Shown here: piece by piece, positions 8,425 to 18,752 of the stretch
How positions within the stretch are numbered: the stretch's first letter is position 1
Layout of the letters: every line of letters begins with the position of its first letter
Origin: Pseudomonas alcaliphila JAB1
Lineage (GTDB): Bacteria > Pseudomonadota > Gammaproteobacteria > Pseudomonadales > Pseudomonadaceae
Assembly: GCF_001941865.1 (NCBI RefSeq)
Contig: NZ_CP016162.1
Coordinates: forward strand, 496,001-560,000
DNA: 64,000 nt
Direction of reading: 5' to 3'
Program-made: the position numbers and the translations under genes
Notes under the pieces: model-generated
Seen by the model: the letters and a program-made list of their open reading frames with translations, nothing else
What the model was told of the DNA's origin: nothing
Database searches by the model: none

Positions 8425-9312
8425 ATGAATTACGAGGTTATCGTCACCTGCGCGGTGACCGGCGCTGGCGACACCGTCGGCAAGCACCCGGCGATCCCGG
8501 TCACGCCCAAGGAAATCGCCGCCGCGGCCATCGAGGCGGCCAGGGCCGGCGCCACCGTCGCCCACTGCCATGTGCGCGACCCGCAGACCGGCAAGCCGAG
8601 CCGTGACGTGGCGCTGTACCGCGAGTTGGTTGAGCGCATTCGCGAAAGCGACACCGACGTGATCATCAACCTCACCGCCGGCATGGGCGGTGATCTGGAG
8701 ATTGGCCGGGGCGAGCAGCCATTGGAGTTCGGCGCCGGCACCGATCTGGTCGGGCCGCTCACCCGCCTGGCGCATGTCGAAGCACTGCTGCCGGAAATCT
8801 GCACCCTGGACTGCGGCACGCTGAATTTCGGCGACGGCGATTTCATCTACGTCTCCACCCCGGCGCAGCTGCGCGCCGGCGCCAAGCGCATCACCGAGCT
8901 GGGGGTGAAGGCCGAGCTGGAAATCTTCGACACCGGCCACCTGTGGTTCGCCAGGCAGATGATCAAGGAAGGGCTGCTGGACGACCCGTTGATCCAGCTG
9001 TGCCTGGGCATCCCCTGGGGCGCGCCGGCCGACACCACGACCATGAAGGCCATGGCCGACAACCTGCCGCCGGGTATCACCTGGGCCGGCTTCGGCATCG
9101 GCCGCATGCAGATGCCCATGGTTGCCCAGGCCATGTTGCTCGGCGGCCACGTGCGGGTAGGGCTGGAGGACAACATCTGGCTGGATCGCGGCGTGCACGC
9201 CAGCAACGGTCAGCTGGTCGAGCGCGCCATCGAGATCATCGAACGCCTCGGCGGCCGTGCGCTGACCCCGGCCGAAGGGCGGGAAAAGATGAAGCTCAAG
9301 CGCCGCGGCTGA
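8425..9312 (+). CDS. cdhC: CdhC, 3-dehydrocarnitine cleavage enzyme (BKACE family)
   Basis: A 295-residue TIM-barrel enzyme of the beta-keto acid cleavage (BKACE/DUF849) family. With acetyl-CoA it splits 3-dehydrocarnitine into betainyl-CoA and acetoacetate. The metal-binding AHCHVRDP and the loop LTAGMGGD are visible; length is as usual for the family. GGAAAGGA lies upstream of ATG 8425. Its stop codon (9310-9312) lies within a REP arm that continues to 9340. It sits between caiX and cdhA, as expected for carnitine degradation. Confidence 0.9.
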   Translation: MNYEVIVTCAVTGAGDTVGKHPAIPVTPKEIAAAAIEAARAGATVAHCHVRDPQTGKPSRDVALYRELVERIRESDTDVIINLTAGMGGDLEIGRGEQPLEFGAGTDLVGPLTRLAHVEALLPEICTLDCGTLNFGDGDFIYVSTPAQLRAGAKRITELGVKAELEIFDTGHLWFARQMIKEGLLDDPLIQLCLGIPWGAPADTTTMKAMADNLPPGITWAGFGIGRMQMPMVAQAMLLGGHVRVGLEDNIWLDRGVHASNGQLVERAIEIIERLGGRALTPAEGREKMKLKRRG

Positions 9313-9340
9313 CGCGGAGCGCCGCCCGGCCCGTCCCACA
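9303..9340. repeat. REP-like arm with 14-nt GCCGCCC module overlapping the cdhC stop
   Basis: CGCGGCTGACGC followed by GGAGCGCCGCCCGG (9316-9329) and CCCGTCCCAC, a variant of the arm seen at 4095. A half REP GTGGGAGGGGCTTTAGCCGCGA follows at about 9357-9378. Confidence 0.6.
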
Positions 9341-9383
9341 GATTTGCGCTGCTCTTGTGGGAGGGGCTTTAGCCGCGACAACC

Positions 9384-9443
9384 GTAGCCCGGATGCAATC
9401 CGGGGAAATTTCACCTGCCATCCCCGGATTGCATCCGGGCTAC
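9384..9443. repeat. palindromic repeat GTAGCCCGGATGCAATCCGGG type
   Basis: Arms GTAGCCCGGATGCAATCCGG and CCGGATTGCATCCGGGCTAC form a near-perfect inverted repeat ending 6 nt before the cdhA ribosome-binding site, so the mRNA hairpin could affect cdhA translation. Same family as 7126-7173. Confidence 0.8.
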
Positions 9444-9461
9444 ACCCGCAAGGAACCCACC

Positions 9462-10427
9462 ATGCCCTTCGTTACCGATATCAAGACCTTCGCCGCCCTC
9501 GGCACCGGCGTGATCGGCGCCGGCTGGATCGCCCGCGCCCTGGCCCATGGCCTCGACGTGATCGCCTGGGACCCGGCGCCTGGCGCCGAGGCTGCATTGC
9601 GCACCCGTCTGGCCAATGCCTGGCCGGCGCTGGAAAAACAGGGCCTGGCGCCCGGCGCCGCACTGGAGCGCCTGCGTTTCGTCAGCACCATCGAGGACTG
9701 CGTGCGCGATGCCGATTTCATCCAGGAAAGCGCCCCCGAGCGCCTCGAGCTCAAGTGCGAGCTGCACGCGAAGATCAGCGCCGCCGCCCGTCCCGATGTG
9801 TTGATCGGCTCCAGCACCTCGGGTCTGCTGCCCAGCGAGTTCTACGCAGATGCCGCGTACCCCGAGCGCTGCGTGGTTGGCCATCCGTTCAACCCGGTGT
9901 ATCTGCTGCCACTGGTGGAGGTGGTGGGCGGCGCGAAGACCGCCCCGGAGGCGGTGCAGGCCGCCATCGAGGTCTACCAATCGCTGGGCATGCGCCCGCT
10001 GCATGTGCGCAAGGAAGTGCCAGGGTTTATCGCGGACCGTCTGCTCGAAGCGTTGTGGCGTGAGGCGTTGCACCTGGTCAACGACGGCGTGGCAACCACC
10101 GGCGAGATCGACGATGCGATCCGCTTCGGCGCCGGCCTGCGCTGGTCGTTCATGGGTAGTTTCCTGACCTACACCCTGGCCGGCGGCACGGCCGGCATGC
10201 GTCACTTCATGGCCCAGTTCGGCCCGGCGCTGAAGCTGCCCTGGACGTACCTCGAGGCGCCGGAACTGACCGAAGGGCTGATCGACGCGGTGGTCGAAGG
10301 CACCACTGAGCAGCAGGGCGAACGCAGCCTGGATGCCCTGGAGCGCTATCGCGACGATTGCCTGCTGGCGGTGCTGGAGGCGATCCGCCAGACCAAGGCC
10401 AAGCATGGCTTCGAGTTCGCCGAGTAA
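9462..10427 (+). CDS. cdhA: CdhA, L-carnitine 3-dehydrogenase
   Basis: A 321-residue NAD-dependent enzyme of the 3-hydroxyacyl-CoA dehydrogenase family that oxidises carnitine to 3-dehydrocarnitine. The Rossmann motif G-T-G-V-I-G-A-G-W lies near residue 15; [11 protein letters not shown] and [16 protein letters not shown] match the catalytic His region. ATG 9462 is preceded by AAGGAA. Lies directly downstream of cdhC. Confidence 0.92.
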   Translation: MPFVTDIKTFAALGTGVIGAGWIARALAHGLDVIAWDPAPGAEAALRTRLANAWPALEKQGLAPGAALERLRFVSTIEDCVRDADFIQESAPERLELKCELHAKISAAARPDVLIGSSTSGLLPSEFYADAAYPERCVVGHPFNPVYLLPLVEVVGGAKTAPEAVQAAIEVYQSLGMRPLHVRKEVPGFIADRLLEALWREALHLVNDGVATTGEIDDAIRFGAGLRWSFMGSFLTYTLAGGTAGMRHFMAQFGPALKLPWTYLEAPELTEGLIDAVVEGTTEQQGERSLDALERYRDDCLLAVLEAIRQTKAKHGFEFAE

Positions 10428-10626
10428 TCGAGTCACTCCCGGTGCGCATGGCGCACCCTACGCCAGAATATCCAGCCGCTCCGAGCTAGCTCCCCTCTCC
10501 CATTTATGGGGCAAAAGCGGGAACAGCGAAGCACTGCTTCGCCCGCTGTTGCGACCTGAGCTCTGCGAAGGGCTGGGGCACAGAGTGGGGGCTGGGGAAG
10601 AGGGCCGCTTCAGGAGCCGCACTGAA

Positions 10627-11103
10627 ATGTGCAACAAACCACTTACCACCTACCGCACCGGTGTTGCCCCCGACTGGGTCGACTACAACGGCCATCTGCG
10701 CGATGCCTTCTACCTGCTGATTTTCAGCCACGCCACCGATGCGCTGATGGACGTGCTGGGCCTGGACGAGGCAGGTCGCGTCCGTACCGGGCACACCCTG
10801 TACACCCTGGAATGTCACCTCAACTTCCTGGCGGAGGTGAAGGAGAGCGAGCCGGTGGAAGTGCGTACGCAGCTTTTGGCGCATGACGCCAAACGCCTGC
10901 ATATCCACCATGCGCTGTATCGACCTGGCGAGGACGCCAGCCTGGCGGAAAGCGAGCAGATGCTGATGAATATCGACAGCGCCGCCGGCCGCGCGGCGCC
11001 GTTCGACGCTCAGGTGGCCGACAAGGTCGCGCAGCTGACCAGCGAGCATCAGGGATTGCCACAGCCGGTCTGCGTTGGCCTGGTTATAGGCCTGCGCCGC
11101 TAG
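10627..11103 (+). CDS. cdhB: CdhB, betainyl-CoA thioesterase (hot-dog fold)
   Basis: A 158-residue 4-hydroxybenzoyl-CoA thioesterase-like hot-dog protein that releases glycine betaine from betainyl-CoA. The motif PDWVDYNGHLRDAFYLLIF, with Asp/His near the active site, is typical. The chosen ATG 10627 has AGGAG upstream with a rather long spacing (11 nt); an in-frame upstream extension is rejected because it covers repeat-derived DNA. It ends the carnitine cluster after a 199-nt gap from cdhA that holds a small palindrome (about 10440-10460). Confidence 0.85.
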   Translation: MCNKPLTTYRTGVAPDWVDYNGHLRDAFYLLIFSHATDALMDVLGLDEAGRVRTGHTLYTLECHLNFLAEVKESEPVEVRTQLLAHDAKRLHIHHALYRPGEDASLAESEQMLMNIDSAAGRAAPFDAQVADKVAQLTSEHQGLPQPVCVGLVIGLRR

Positions 11104-11108
11104 CAAGC

Positions 11109-11185
11109 TTCGCCCCGGGGCGGGGCTCCTACAGGGCGGCGGGGCTGCTCGTGCTTGCGTAGGAGCCGCGCCCCGCGGCGAATTC
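11109..11185. repeat. REP-like inverted pair downstream of cdhB
   Basis: TTCGCCCCGGGGCGGGGCTCCTAC and GTAGGAGCCGCGCCCCGCGGCGAA face each other between the convergent cdhB and YkgJ-like genes; may also end transcription of both. Confidence 0.7.
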
Positions 11186-11232
11186 GGTATATCAGGCGAG
11201 CTGGACGCCAGATTCGCCCGGTACCTCTTCGA

Positions 11233-11628
11233 CTACTTTGGCTTGTACGCGCAATACCCCGGCCGTGGGCCGACCTTTGGGTGATGACGGCAGGTGTCCG
11301 GACGCTTGTCGTAGACGGTGCACAGCCGCGTCTTGCGATCGAGGAACAGGCAGTCGTTGTTGGACATGCGGATCAGGGTGAAGATGCCGGACTTCTGGTT
11401 GAAGCGCTCGACGATGCCGTCCTTCTGCAGGCGCTTGGCGATGTTCTTCGGCGGCTCGCTGCGCTCGAACTCGTCCACCAGCTCCAGGCGGATCAGATCG
11501 TTCAGGCGTACTTCCACAGGCATGGTGCAGCAGGTGGACATGCAGCTATGGCACATGTCTGCCGTGTATTTGGCCCAGGTTTCCAGGCGGTCGATCTCTG
11601 CAGCGGCTATCAGGCGGGGTTTTATCAT
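11233..11628 (-). CDS. YkgJ family cysteine-cluster protein
   Basis: A 131-residue protein with the Cys cluster C-H-S-C-M-S-T-C-C (CxxCxxxCC) near residue 26 and further Cys at NDCLFLD, RLCTVYD, DTCRHHP and GYCAY, matching the putative zinc/iron-chelating CxxCxxCC family. It probably binds a metal or Fe-S cluster; the function is unknown. Start ATG 11628 (MIKPRLIAA); a much longer in-frame extension upstream lies antisense to the DUF2339 gene and is rejected. Confidence 0.85.
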   Translation of the reverse strand: MIKPRLIAAAEIDRLETWAKYTADMCHSCMSTCCTMPVEVRLNDLIRLELVDEFERSEPPKNIAKRLQKDGIVERFNQKSGIFTLIRMSNNDCLFLDRKTRLCTVYDKRPDTCRHHPKVGPRPGYCAYKPK

Positions 11629-11638
11629 GATGCTCGGG

Positions 11639-11704
11639 TAGGCCTGTCTTGTGCGGCGGACTGTTCGCTTCGCTCCCGAGTCCGCCCTACGGTCACGGGG
11701 CGGC
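11639..11704. repeat. palindromic repeat GTAGG...GGCGGACTGTTCGC...GTCCGCCCTAC
   Basis: Partly inverted arms TGCGGCGGACTGTTCGC and GAGTCCGCCCTAC. A related sequence occurs near 25352-25470. It lies in the 261-bp gap before the DUF2339 gene, which otherwise shows only a -10-like TATACT at 11818-11823. Confidence 0.5.
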
Positions 11705-11889
11705 GATGATAGCGGGCGCGGGGCGTTTGTGAAGCACCGGCTGGCGGCTGATTGCTTTGCGTTGTGCCTGTGAACGGCTTGGCAGTCGTCTCTCTGGGTG
11801 TGGGTCGGCGCGGCTCCTATACTGTGGCTCGTCTCGGGCGGCCAGCCGGAACGTGAGGCGACTTCTTTCTCAGGATTGGGACATAACGC

Positions 11890-14800
11890 ATGCAATGGAT
11901 TTTCATGCTGGTCGGTTTGGTGCTCGGCGTGGGCGTCAGCGAATCGGTCACGGGTGCGCTTCTTGGCGGTCTGATCGGCCTCAGCCTGGGCCAGGCGCTG
12001 CGTCTGCAAGGGCTGGAGACGCGCAATGCGCAGCTGACTGCGCAGCTCAAGGACTTCGCCGAGCGCTTTGAGCGCGGCACCCGCGCCATCCACGAGCGCC
12101 TGGTCAAGGTCGAGCAGGGCGAGCGAAGCGAACCTGAACCGGTTCCCGCGTCTGCTGAACCTGTCGCCAGTTCCGCGCCCGAGGCCCAGTCCGAGCCGGT
12201 CGTTGCTGAAGAGCCCGAGCTGGACTGGACACTTGATCCACTGCCTGAAATCGAAACATCGCAGCCTGTCGCAGAACCTGCGCCACTGGCTGCTCAGGTT
12301 GCTCACCAGCCGCAACCGGCAGCGCAGCAAAGCCCCTGGCGCGAGCAAGCGCCGCGAGAACCGAACCTGATCGAGCGTGGTATTGCTGCCGCCAAGGCCT
12401 GGCTGTTTGGCGGTAACACCGTGCTGCGAGTCGGCGTGGTGTTGCTGTTCCTCGGCCTGGCTTTCCTCCTGCGTTACGCCACCGAAGGCGTCGAAGTGCC
12501 GGTGGAATTGCGTTACATGGGCGTGGCGGCCAGTGCCCTGGCCCTGCTCGGCCTGGGCTGGTGGCTGCGCCGGCGCAATCCCGGTTACGCCCTGGTGCTG
12601 CAGGGCACCGGCATCGCCGTGCTGTACCTGACGGTGTTCGCCGCCATGCGCCTGCACCCGCTGCTCGATCCGGGCATGGCCCTCGGCCTGCTGGTGGCAG
12701 TGACGCTGTTCTCGGCAATTCTCGCCGTGCAGCAGAACGCCCTGGGCCTGGCTGCTGCAGCGGCGCTCGGTGGTTTCGCCGCGCCAATCCTGACCTCCAC
12801 CGGCAGCGGCAACCATGTCGCGCTGTTTTCCTACTTTGCCCTGCTCAACGCCGGCATCTTTGCCATCGCCTGGTTCAAGGCCTGGCGCCTGCTCAACCTG
12901 ATCGGCTTCGTCGGCACCTTCGGCATCGGCTTCGCCTGGGGGCTGCGTTCCTACACACCGGAACTGCTGGGCAGCACCGAGCCGTTCCTGATCCTGTTCT
13001 TTTTGATGTACGTGGCCATCGGCCTGCTGTTCGCCCGCCGCACCCTGCGTGACGCGGCGGATGCGCCCGAGGCGCGTGACGAGCTGCTGCGCTGGTCGCT
13101 ACGGCGTGGCGACTACGTCGATGCCACCACGTTGTTCGGCCCGCCGTTGATCGGCTTCGGTCTGCAAGTCGCATTGGTGCGGCATATCGAGTTCGCCGCA
13201 GCGTTCAGCGCCCTCGGCCTCGGTCTGTTCTATCTGCTGCTGGCGCGCGTACTCAAGGCGCGCGCTGGCGAGCGAGCACTGTTGCTGGTGGAAACCTGTC
13301 TGGCGCTCGGCGTGGTGTTCGCCAGCCTGGCCATTCCGCTCGGTCTCGATGCCCGTTGGACGGCGGCGGCCTGGGCCGTGGAAGGCGCCGGCATCTTCTG
13401 GTTGGGTCTGCGTCAGGGACGGCCGCTGGCGCGTGCGTTCGCCCTGCTGCTGCAGGTGGGCGCGGCATTGGCTTTCGTCAGTGGCCTGGAGCATGGCTAT
13501 GGCAGCCTGCTCGACGGCTCGCCGCTGGGCGCGCTGATGCTCGGTTCGGCGTTGCTGTTCAGCTATTGGCAGCTACGCCAGGCGCCGCAGGCGGCCAACG
13601 CCTGGGAAATCCGCCTGCTGCCCTGGTTGGGGTTGGCCGGGCTGGCGTTTGTCTATCTGATCGCACCGCTGCTGTTCGAGGCGCCCGGCACCGCCATCGC
13701 CTGGGCGTTGGCAGGCCTTGCGACCTTGTTCGTCGGCCTGCGTATCGCTGCGCCGAGCTTCGTCTACAGCGCCTTCGCCATCCAGTTGTTCGGCGGCCTA
13801 CTGTTCCTCGGTCAGATGGCGCTGGATTCGCTGTTTGGCAGTGGCAGCTTCAGTGCTGGCTGGTTCGGCCTGCTGGCTGCGTCGATGGTGGGACTGGGGC
13901 TGATCGCCGGCATGCTACTGGCGGCGCGCGATCCGCAGATCCGCGAGAATCGCCGCCTGCTCGGCGCCCTGTCGATGGTGATGCTGTTGGGCCTGGTATT
14001 TATCAACCTGGCGGTGCTGTTCGTCCTGCCCTGGGTGGCGGCTGCCGCTGTGTGGGGCGGCACGGGCCTGCTGATTCTGTGGCTGGCGCTGTATCTGCAA
14101 CAGCGCGCGGCGTTCCTGTTCAGCTTGGCGCTGCAGGTCTTCGCTGGCCTGGCCTTCCTTGCTGCCGGGCCGTTGCTGCTGTCGGGTATCAGTGGCGAGG
14201 GCTTGTCGCCGCTGGCGCACACCGGCTTCTGGACGCCCGCCGTGCTCGGCCTGGCCGCGCAGATCGGCGCCTGGCGCCTGCAGGGGCTGGCGCGTAGCGG
14301 CCGTGATACGGGCATCGACGGCGTCAGCCTGCAGCGCCTGGGCCAGCTGTTGCTGGCCTGGGGGGCGGCCTGGTGGGCCCTGGCTTTGGCCAGTGAGGTG
14401 CTGCGCTTCGTGAGCGACAACATGCAGGCCAGCATGTTGCTGGTACTGGCTGCGCTGTCGGCGCTGGTCTGGATGCTGCTGGCGCTACGCACCCGCTGGC
14501 GCGAGTTGGCGGTGCTATGCAGCCTGCTGGCACCGGTTGCGGGCTTGGTCCTGATCCATGCCTGGCATCCTTTTTACCATCCAGCCGCGAATTTCGGCTG
14601 GCTGGGCTGGGCTGCCGTGATCGCGGTGCATCTGCTTATCCTGCGGTCCCTGGGCGATCTACTACCGAGCAGGGCGGCCAGCGTCGCCCATGTGCTCGGC
14701 TGCTGGTTGCTGATCGGCGTGCTGGCGCTGGAACTGCGCTACCTGCTGCTGAGCCTGGCCGATCATTACAACGCCTGGCGCTGGTTGGGTTGGGCATTGC

Positions 14801-15489
14801 TGCCGACCGCTTACCTGTGGGCAATGGCGCAGGCACGTCGCCTACCCTGGCCGGTGGCCAGTTTCGAGCGTGAATACCGACTGTGGGCGGCGGCGCCTCT
14901 AGCGGCATTGATGCTCGTCTGGTTCTGGCTGGCCAATGCCAATAGCGCCGGTGATAGCGATCCGCTGCCTTATCTGCCGCTGTTCAATCCACTGGAGTTA
15001 GGTTTGCTGCTGTGCCTGGGCGCGCTGTTTGTCTGGGCACGTGATGCGTTGCCGCGCTTTGGCCTGCAACCTGCGCGTGCACAGCAAGTGGTGCAGGGCG
15101 TCGCAGGACTGTCGCTGTTCGCCCTGCTGACCGTGATGGTGATGCGTACCGCGCACCAATGGGGCGGTGTGCCCTGGCAGACGCCGGCGTTGTTCGACTC
15201 GATGCTGGTGCAGGCCGGGCTGTCCATCGTCTGGACCCTGATCGCCCTGGCGCTGATGCTCTTCGGGCATCTACGCGTACGCCGCGAGCTGTGGCTGGTA
15301 GGTGCTGCGCTGATCGCCCTGGTGGTAGCCAAGTTGTTCTTCGTCGAGCTGGGTAATCGTGGCGGCCTGGAGCGCATCGTCTCGTTCATCGGCGTCGGGG
15401 TGCTGTTGCTGGTGGTCGGCTATTTCGCCCCGCTACCGCCGCGCAAGGCCGAAAAGTCGGCTGCTGACGAACAGGAGTCTGCTGTATGA
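11890..15489 (+). CDS. DUF2339 polytopic inner-membrane protein
   Basis: A 1199-residue protein with an N-terminal hydrophobic glycine-rich hairpin (VGLVLGVGVSESVTGALLGGLIG), a cytoplasmic coiled and Pro/Glu-rich stretch (about 40-165), then more than twenty hydrophobic segments rich in Leu and Ala to the C-terminus. It belongs to DUF2339, with no proven function. The 4-nt overlap with the following DUF3999 gene shows translational coupling, and the two families often pair, so they may form one envelope complex. Confidence 0.88.
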   Translation: MQWIFMLVGLVLGVGVSESVTGALLGGLIGLSLGQALRLQGLETRNAQLTAQLKDFAERFERGTRAIHERLVKVEQGERSEPEPVPASAEPVASSAPEAQSEPVVAEEPELDWTLDPLPEIETSQPVAEPAPLAAQVAHQPQPAAQQSPWREQAPREPNLIERGIAAAKAWLFGGNTVLRVGVVLLFLGLAFLLRYATEGVEVPVELRYMGVAASALALLGLGWWLRRRNPGYALVLQGTGIAVLYLTVFAAMRLHPLLDPGMALGLLVAVTLFSAILAVQQNALGLAAAAALGGFAAPILTSTGSGNHVALFSYFALLNAGIFAIAWFKAWRLLNLIGFVGTFGIGFAWGLRSYTPELLGSTEPFLILFFLMYVAIGLLFARRTLRDAADAPEARDELLRWSLRRGDYVDATTLFGPPLIGFGLQVALVRHIEFAAAFSALGLGLFYLLLARVLKARAGERALLLVETCLALGVVFASLAIPLGLDARWTAAAWAVEGAGIFWLGLRQGRPLARAFALLLQVGAALAFVSGLEHGYGSLLDGSPLGALMLGSALLFSYWQLRQAPQAANAWEIRLLPWLGLAGLAFVYLIAPLLFEAPGTAIAWALAGLATLFVGLRIAAPSFVYSAFAIQLFGGLLFLGQMALDSLFGSGSFSAGWFGLLAASMVGLGLIAGMLLAARDPQIRENRRLLGALSMVMLLGLVFINLAVLFVLPWVAAAAVWGGTGLLILWLALYLQQRAAFLFSLALQVFAGLAFLAAGPLLLSGISGEGLSPLAHTGFWTPAVLGLAAQIGAWRLQGLARSGRDTGIDGVSLQRLGQLLLAWGAAWWALALASEVLRFVSDNMQASMLLVLAALSALVWMLLALRTRWRELAVLCSLLAPVAGLVLIHAWHPFYHPAANFGWLGWAAVIAVHLLILRSLGDLLPSRAASVAHVLGCWLLIGVLALELRYLLLSLADHYNAWRWLGWALLPTAYLWAMAQARRLPWPVASFEREYRLWAAAPLAALMLVWFWLANANSAGDSDPLPYLPLFNPLELGLLLCLGALFVWARDALPRFGLQPARAQQVVQGVAGLSLFALLTVMVMRTAHQWGGVPWQTPALFDSMLVQAGLSIVWTLIALALMLFGHLRVRRELWLVGAALIALVVAKLFFVELGNRGGLERIVSFIGVGVLLLVVGYFAPLPPRKAEKSAADEQESAV

Positions 15490-16829
15490 ACTTCATCCGT
15501 TGGGGCCTGCTCCTGGGGTTGTCGTTGAGTGCGCTCAGCCAGGCCAGTGAGACACCTCAGGACTATCGGCACAGCGCTGCCCTGCAACTTGCTGGTGAGG
15601 GCCCCTGGTATCGCCTGGAGCTGCCCTTCGCTGCTCACCTTGCCGCCGGGCATGGTGATTTGCGTGATCTGCGCGTATTCGACAGCAATGGTCTGATGCA
15701 GGCCTATGCGTTGATTCCGGGGCGTAGCGAGACCGTGCAGCAGGAACAGGAGCATGGCGTGCGCTGGTTTCCGTTGCGGGGCCGCGCCGATGCCCAGGAA
15801 ATACCCGCGCTGCGCGTCGAGCGCAGTACCACTGGCACGCTGATCGAACTGCGCGGCGATGCACCGGCCGAAAGCGAGCAGCAACTGCGCGGCTGGTTGC
15901 TCGATGCCAGCGCCATTGATGCGCCGCTGGTGCGTCTGAATCTGGACTGGAGCGGGGCAGAGGAAGGATTTCAGCGCTTCAGCATCGAGGCCAGTGACGA
16001 CCTGCAGCACTGGCGTAGTTGGGGAGAAGGGCAGTTGGCGCGTCTGAGCTTCGCCGATGAGCGTATCGATCAGCGTCAGGTCGAACTGCCAGGGCAGCGT
16101 GCCCGTTATCTGCGTCTGCTGTGGAGCAACCCAGCCCGGGCCCCGCAACTGCAGGCTGTTACCTTGCGCAGTCAACGGCAGGCTCATCAGGCAGCGCCGC
16201 TGGTGTGGTCCGAGCCCATGCCGGCGCAGACCAACGCCGAGGGGCAGTACCAGTGGCAGTTGCCCTTGTCATTGCCTCTGGAGCGACTGCGGATCGAACT
16301 GGAACAGAGCAACACGCTGGCGCCACTGCGCTTCGAGGCGCGCAGCAGCGACCAGGGTGCCTGGCGTCAGTTGACAAGCGGGGTGCTTTATCGTCTGCCT
16401 GAGGCTGGGCGTGAAGTGGTGAACGATGAGTTGACCCTGCCCGGTTGGCCGGTGCGCCAGCTGCGCGTGCAGGTGGATGCGCGAGGGGGCGGCTTGGGCG
16501 CGGATACGCCTCGCATGCAGGTAGCGCTACGCGCCACGCAACTGGTGTTTCTCGCCCGTGGCGAGCCGCCCTATCGGCTGGCGCTGGGTAGCCCGAGTGC
16601 GCAGTCGGCAGCATTGCCGCTGCACACCCTGATCCCCGGTTATCAGCCTGAACGACTTGTCAGCCTTGGTCGTGCCGAGTTGGCCGAGCCGCTTGCCGCT
16701 GCAGTCGAATCACAAGTTAGCGCCGGTCAGGACTGGCAGCGTTGGGGACTCTGGGCTGTACTGCTGGTGGGAGTTGGGTTGCTGGCGGCGATGGCCGCCA
16801 GTGTGCTGCGTCGCCCACCAGACGCCTGA
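15486..16829 (+). CDS. DUF3999 membrane-anchored periplasmic protein
   Basis: A 447-residue protein with a signal peptide (LLLGLSLSALSQA), a large periplasmic beta-rich region and one C-terminal transmembrane helix (GLWAVLLVGVGLLAAMAASVL) followed by a short basic tail. Family DUF3999, function unknown. The ATG overlaps the DUF2339 stop codon by 4 nt. Topology suggests that the periplasmic domain cooperates with the multispanning DUF2339 partner. Confidence 0.87.
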   Translation: MNFIRWGLLLGLSLSALSQASETPQDYRHSAALQLAGEGPWYRLELPFAAHLAAGHGDLRDLRVFDSNGLMQAYALIPGRSETVQQEQEHGVRWFPLRGRADAQEIPALRVERSTTGTLIELRGDAPAESEQQLRGWLLDASAIDAPLVRLNLDWSGAEEGFQRFSIEASDDLQHWRSWGEGQLARLSFADERIDQRQVELPGQRARYLRLLWSNPARAPQLQAVTLRSQRQAHQAAPLVWSEPMPAQTNAEGQYQWQLPLSLPLERLRIELEQSNTLAPLRFEARSSDQGAWRQLTSGVLYRLPEAGREVVNDELTLPGWPVRQLRVQVDARGGGLGADTPRMQVALRATQLVFLARGEPPYRLALGSPSAQSAALPLHTLIPGYQPERLVSLGRAELAEPLAAAVESQVSAGQDWQRWGLWAVLLVGVGLLAAMAASVLRRPPDA

Positions 16830-17016
16830 GAGGCATGGGCCAATAAAGCCCAGATGCGGCAGGGCTTTTGCAGTATCTTAGGCGCCCCGCGCCAATCCAG
16901 CATTGAAGGTCAGGAAGGCCCTTGCGTATTTCGATTCGCGTCATCGCCCAGTCGCCTCGTGTCGCTTGCGTATGCGACTCACGCACTGCTTCGCCGGGAA
17001 TGCGGAGGAGTCGCTG

Positions 17017-18717
17017 ATGCAGGCCTGCATGGCTTCCGGCTGGAGTTTCTCGGCGCCTGTGCTGGTGACGCTGCTGGTGTGCCTCGGCGTGATCCTGCTG
17101 GCGCACTGGGTGACCCGGCAGCGCGACTTCCCGGGGCGTGACAGCTTTATCCTTCTGCACTTGGCCAGCTTGTGGTGGATGGGCGCCGCGGCTCTTGAGA
17201 TGAGCTTCCTCAGTGCTGACTGCAAGATGTTCTGGGCCAGCATGGCCTGGCCCGGCATCGTTGCCACGCCGACGTTCTGGGCGGTCTTCCTCTGGCAATA
17301 CGTCAACAGCATGCGCGCGCCTCTGGCACGCAGCAGTATCCTCGGGCTGAGCCTGGTGCCGCTGCTGGTCTGGGGGCTGGCGCTGAGCAACCCCTGGCAT
17401 GGTCTGTTCTACGGGGCTGGCAGTGCGCCGGTCGACGCCAGCCTGGGTGCGCCGGTGCGCTACGAGCATGGCCCGCTGTTCTACGCCACCGCCGTCTACG
17501 TCTACCTGTTCATGGCCTTCTGCATGGGCGTGGTGACGCGTGCCGCGGCGTTGAGTCAGGGGCTGCATCGCCGCCACTATCTGGCCTTCGTGCTGGTCAC
17601 CGCGGTGCCCTGGGTGGCCAATATCGGTTATGTGGGATTCGGCTGGACGCTGTTCGGCTTCGACCCGACGCCTTTCAGTTTCGCGTTCACCCTGATTGCT
17701 TTTTCCTGGTTGATCGTCGGGGTGCGCCTGTTCGACCTGTTGCCGGTGGCCCGTCATCTGCTGCTCGAAGCCTTGCTCGATCCGGTGCTGGTGATCGACC
17801 CGCGTGGGCGCGTGATCGAGGCCAACCCGGCGGCGCTGAAACTGGCAGGCCTGCAATCGGGATGGCAAGGCACCGAGTTGGGGCAGTGGCCGGTTTTCGG
17901 TGCCGATCTGCAGCAGTTGCTGCAAGAGCACAACGGCCCCGAGCAGGACCTGCCGCTGACGCTGACCAGCGCCGCGCGCTACTACGAGGTGCGTGTGCGC
18001 GCCATCCAGCGCGCCACCCGCCATGGCCCGACCCTGCTTGGCCATATGCTCTATATCCGTGACGTGACCCAGCGCCACCTCAGTGAACTCAAGCTGGCCG
18101 AGGCGCTGGCGCTGAGTGAGGAGCGTCTGCGCACCATCTCCAGCCTGCACGAGCAACTGCGCGAGCAGGCCCTGTGCGATCCGCTGACCGGGCTGTACAA
18201 CCGTCGTTATCTGGATGAGTTCTTCGAGCGCGAGCTGGCCAGGGCGCAGCGCGAGAACCTGCCACTGGCGCTGGCCCTGATCGATCTTGATCACTTCAAA
18301 CGCCTCAACGACGAATGCGGCCATCTGGTCGGCGACGACGTGCTCAAGGCCGTCGCGCAGCACCTGCTGGACAACCTGCGCAGCACCGATGCGGTGTTTC
18401 GTATCGGCGGCGAAGAGTTTCTGCTGATATTGCCGGGCGCTGATCCGCGCGAGGCCAGCGAGCGCCTGCAGAGCATCTGCGCGCAACTGGCGACTCGCGA
18501 TGTCGCCACCCGTGGCGGCGATCAGCGCGTGACCCTGTCTGCCGGCCTGGCCCATTGGCCTGAGCAGGGGCAGGCACTCGACGAGCTGCTGCAGGCTGCC
18601 GACGCCGCGCTGTACCAGGCCAAACGCGACGGGCGCAATCGTGTTTGCGGGCTGCTGGCAGGCGCCGATCTCAGCCATCCATCCCGGCAGGCAGCATTGC
18701 GCGGCGACTCGGGTTAA
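17017..18717 (+). CDS. diguanylate cyclase with 7TM histidine-kinase-type sensor, PAS and GGDEF domains
   Basis: A 566-residue membrane enzyme making cyclic di-GMP from GTP. About seven hydrophobic segments occupy residues 1-230 (histidine-kinase N-terminal 7TM family), a PAS domain about 240-365, a short coiled linker, and a GGDEF domain with GGEEF at 464-468. An RSTD at 455-458, five residues before GGEEF, forms an I-site for product inhibition. Start ATG 17017 is favoured by GGAGGAG at 17004-17010. It is monocistronic, 187 nt after the DUF3999 gene. Confidence 0.88.
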   Translation: MQACMASGWSFSAPVLVTLLVCLGVILLAHWVTRQRDFPGRDSFILLHLASLWWMGAAALEMSFLSADCKMFWASMAWPGIVATPTFWAVFLWQYVNSMRAPLARSSILGLSLVPLLVWGLALSNPWHGLFYGAGSAPVDASLGAPVRYEHGPLFYATAVYVYLFMAFCMGVVTRAAALSQGLHRRHYLAFVLVTAVPWVANIGYVGFGWTLFGFDPTPFSFAFTLIAFSWLIVGVRLFDLLPVARHLLLEALLDPVLVIDPRGRVIEANPAALKLAGLQSGWQGTELGQWPVFGADLQQLLQEHNGPEQDLPLTLTSAARYYEVRVRAIQRATRHGPTLLGHMLYIRDVTQRHLSELKLAEALALSEERLRTISSLHEQLREQALCDPLTGLYNRRYLDEFFERELARAQRENLPLALALIDLDHFKRLNDECGHLVGDDVLKAVAQHLLDNLRSTDAVFRIGGEEFLLILPGADPREASERLQSICAQLATRDVATRGGDQRVTLSAGLAHWPEQGQALDELLQAADAALYQAKRDGRNRVCGLLAGADLSHPSRQAALRGDSG

Positions 18718-18752
18718 ACTGCGCGCGATTTTTCCCCTTTCCGGAGCCGTCC

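Noticed and set aside
10440..10620. Possible small gene between cdhA and cdhB
   Set aside because: The gap consists of palindrome and repeat-like sequence without a ribosome-binding site or conserved frame.
11629..12816. N-terminal extension of the YkgJ-like gene to 527 residues
   Set aside because: The extension is antisense to the DUF2339 gene and has no domain; the family length fits the start at 11628.
16717..18678. A 653-codon minus-strand frame opposite the diguanylate cyclase
   Set aside because: Composition is Gln/Arg/His-rich as in antisense shadows, and the cyclase with its motifs is clearly real.
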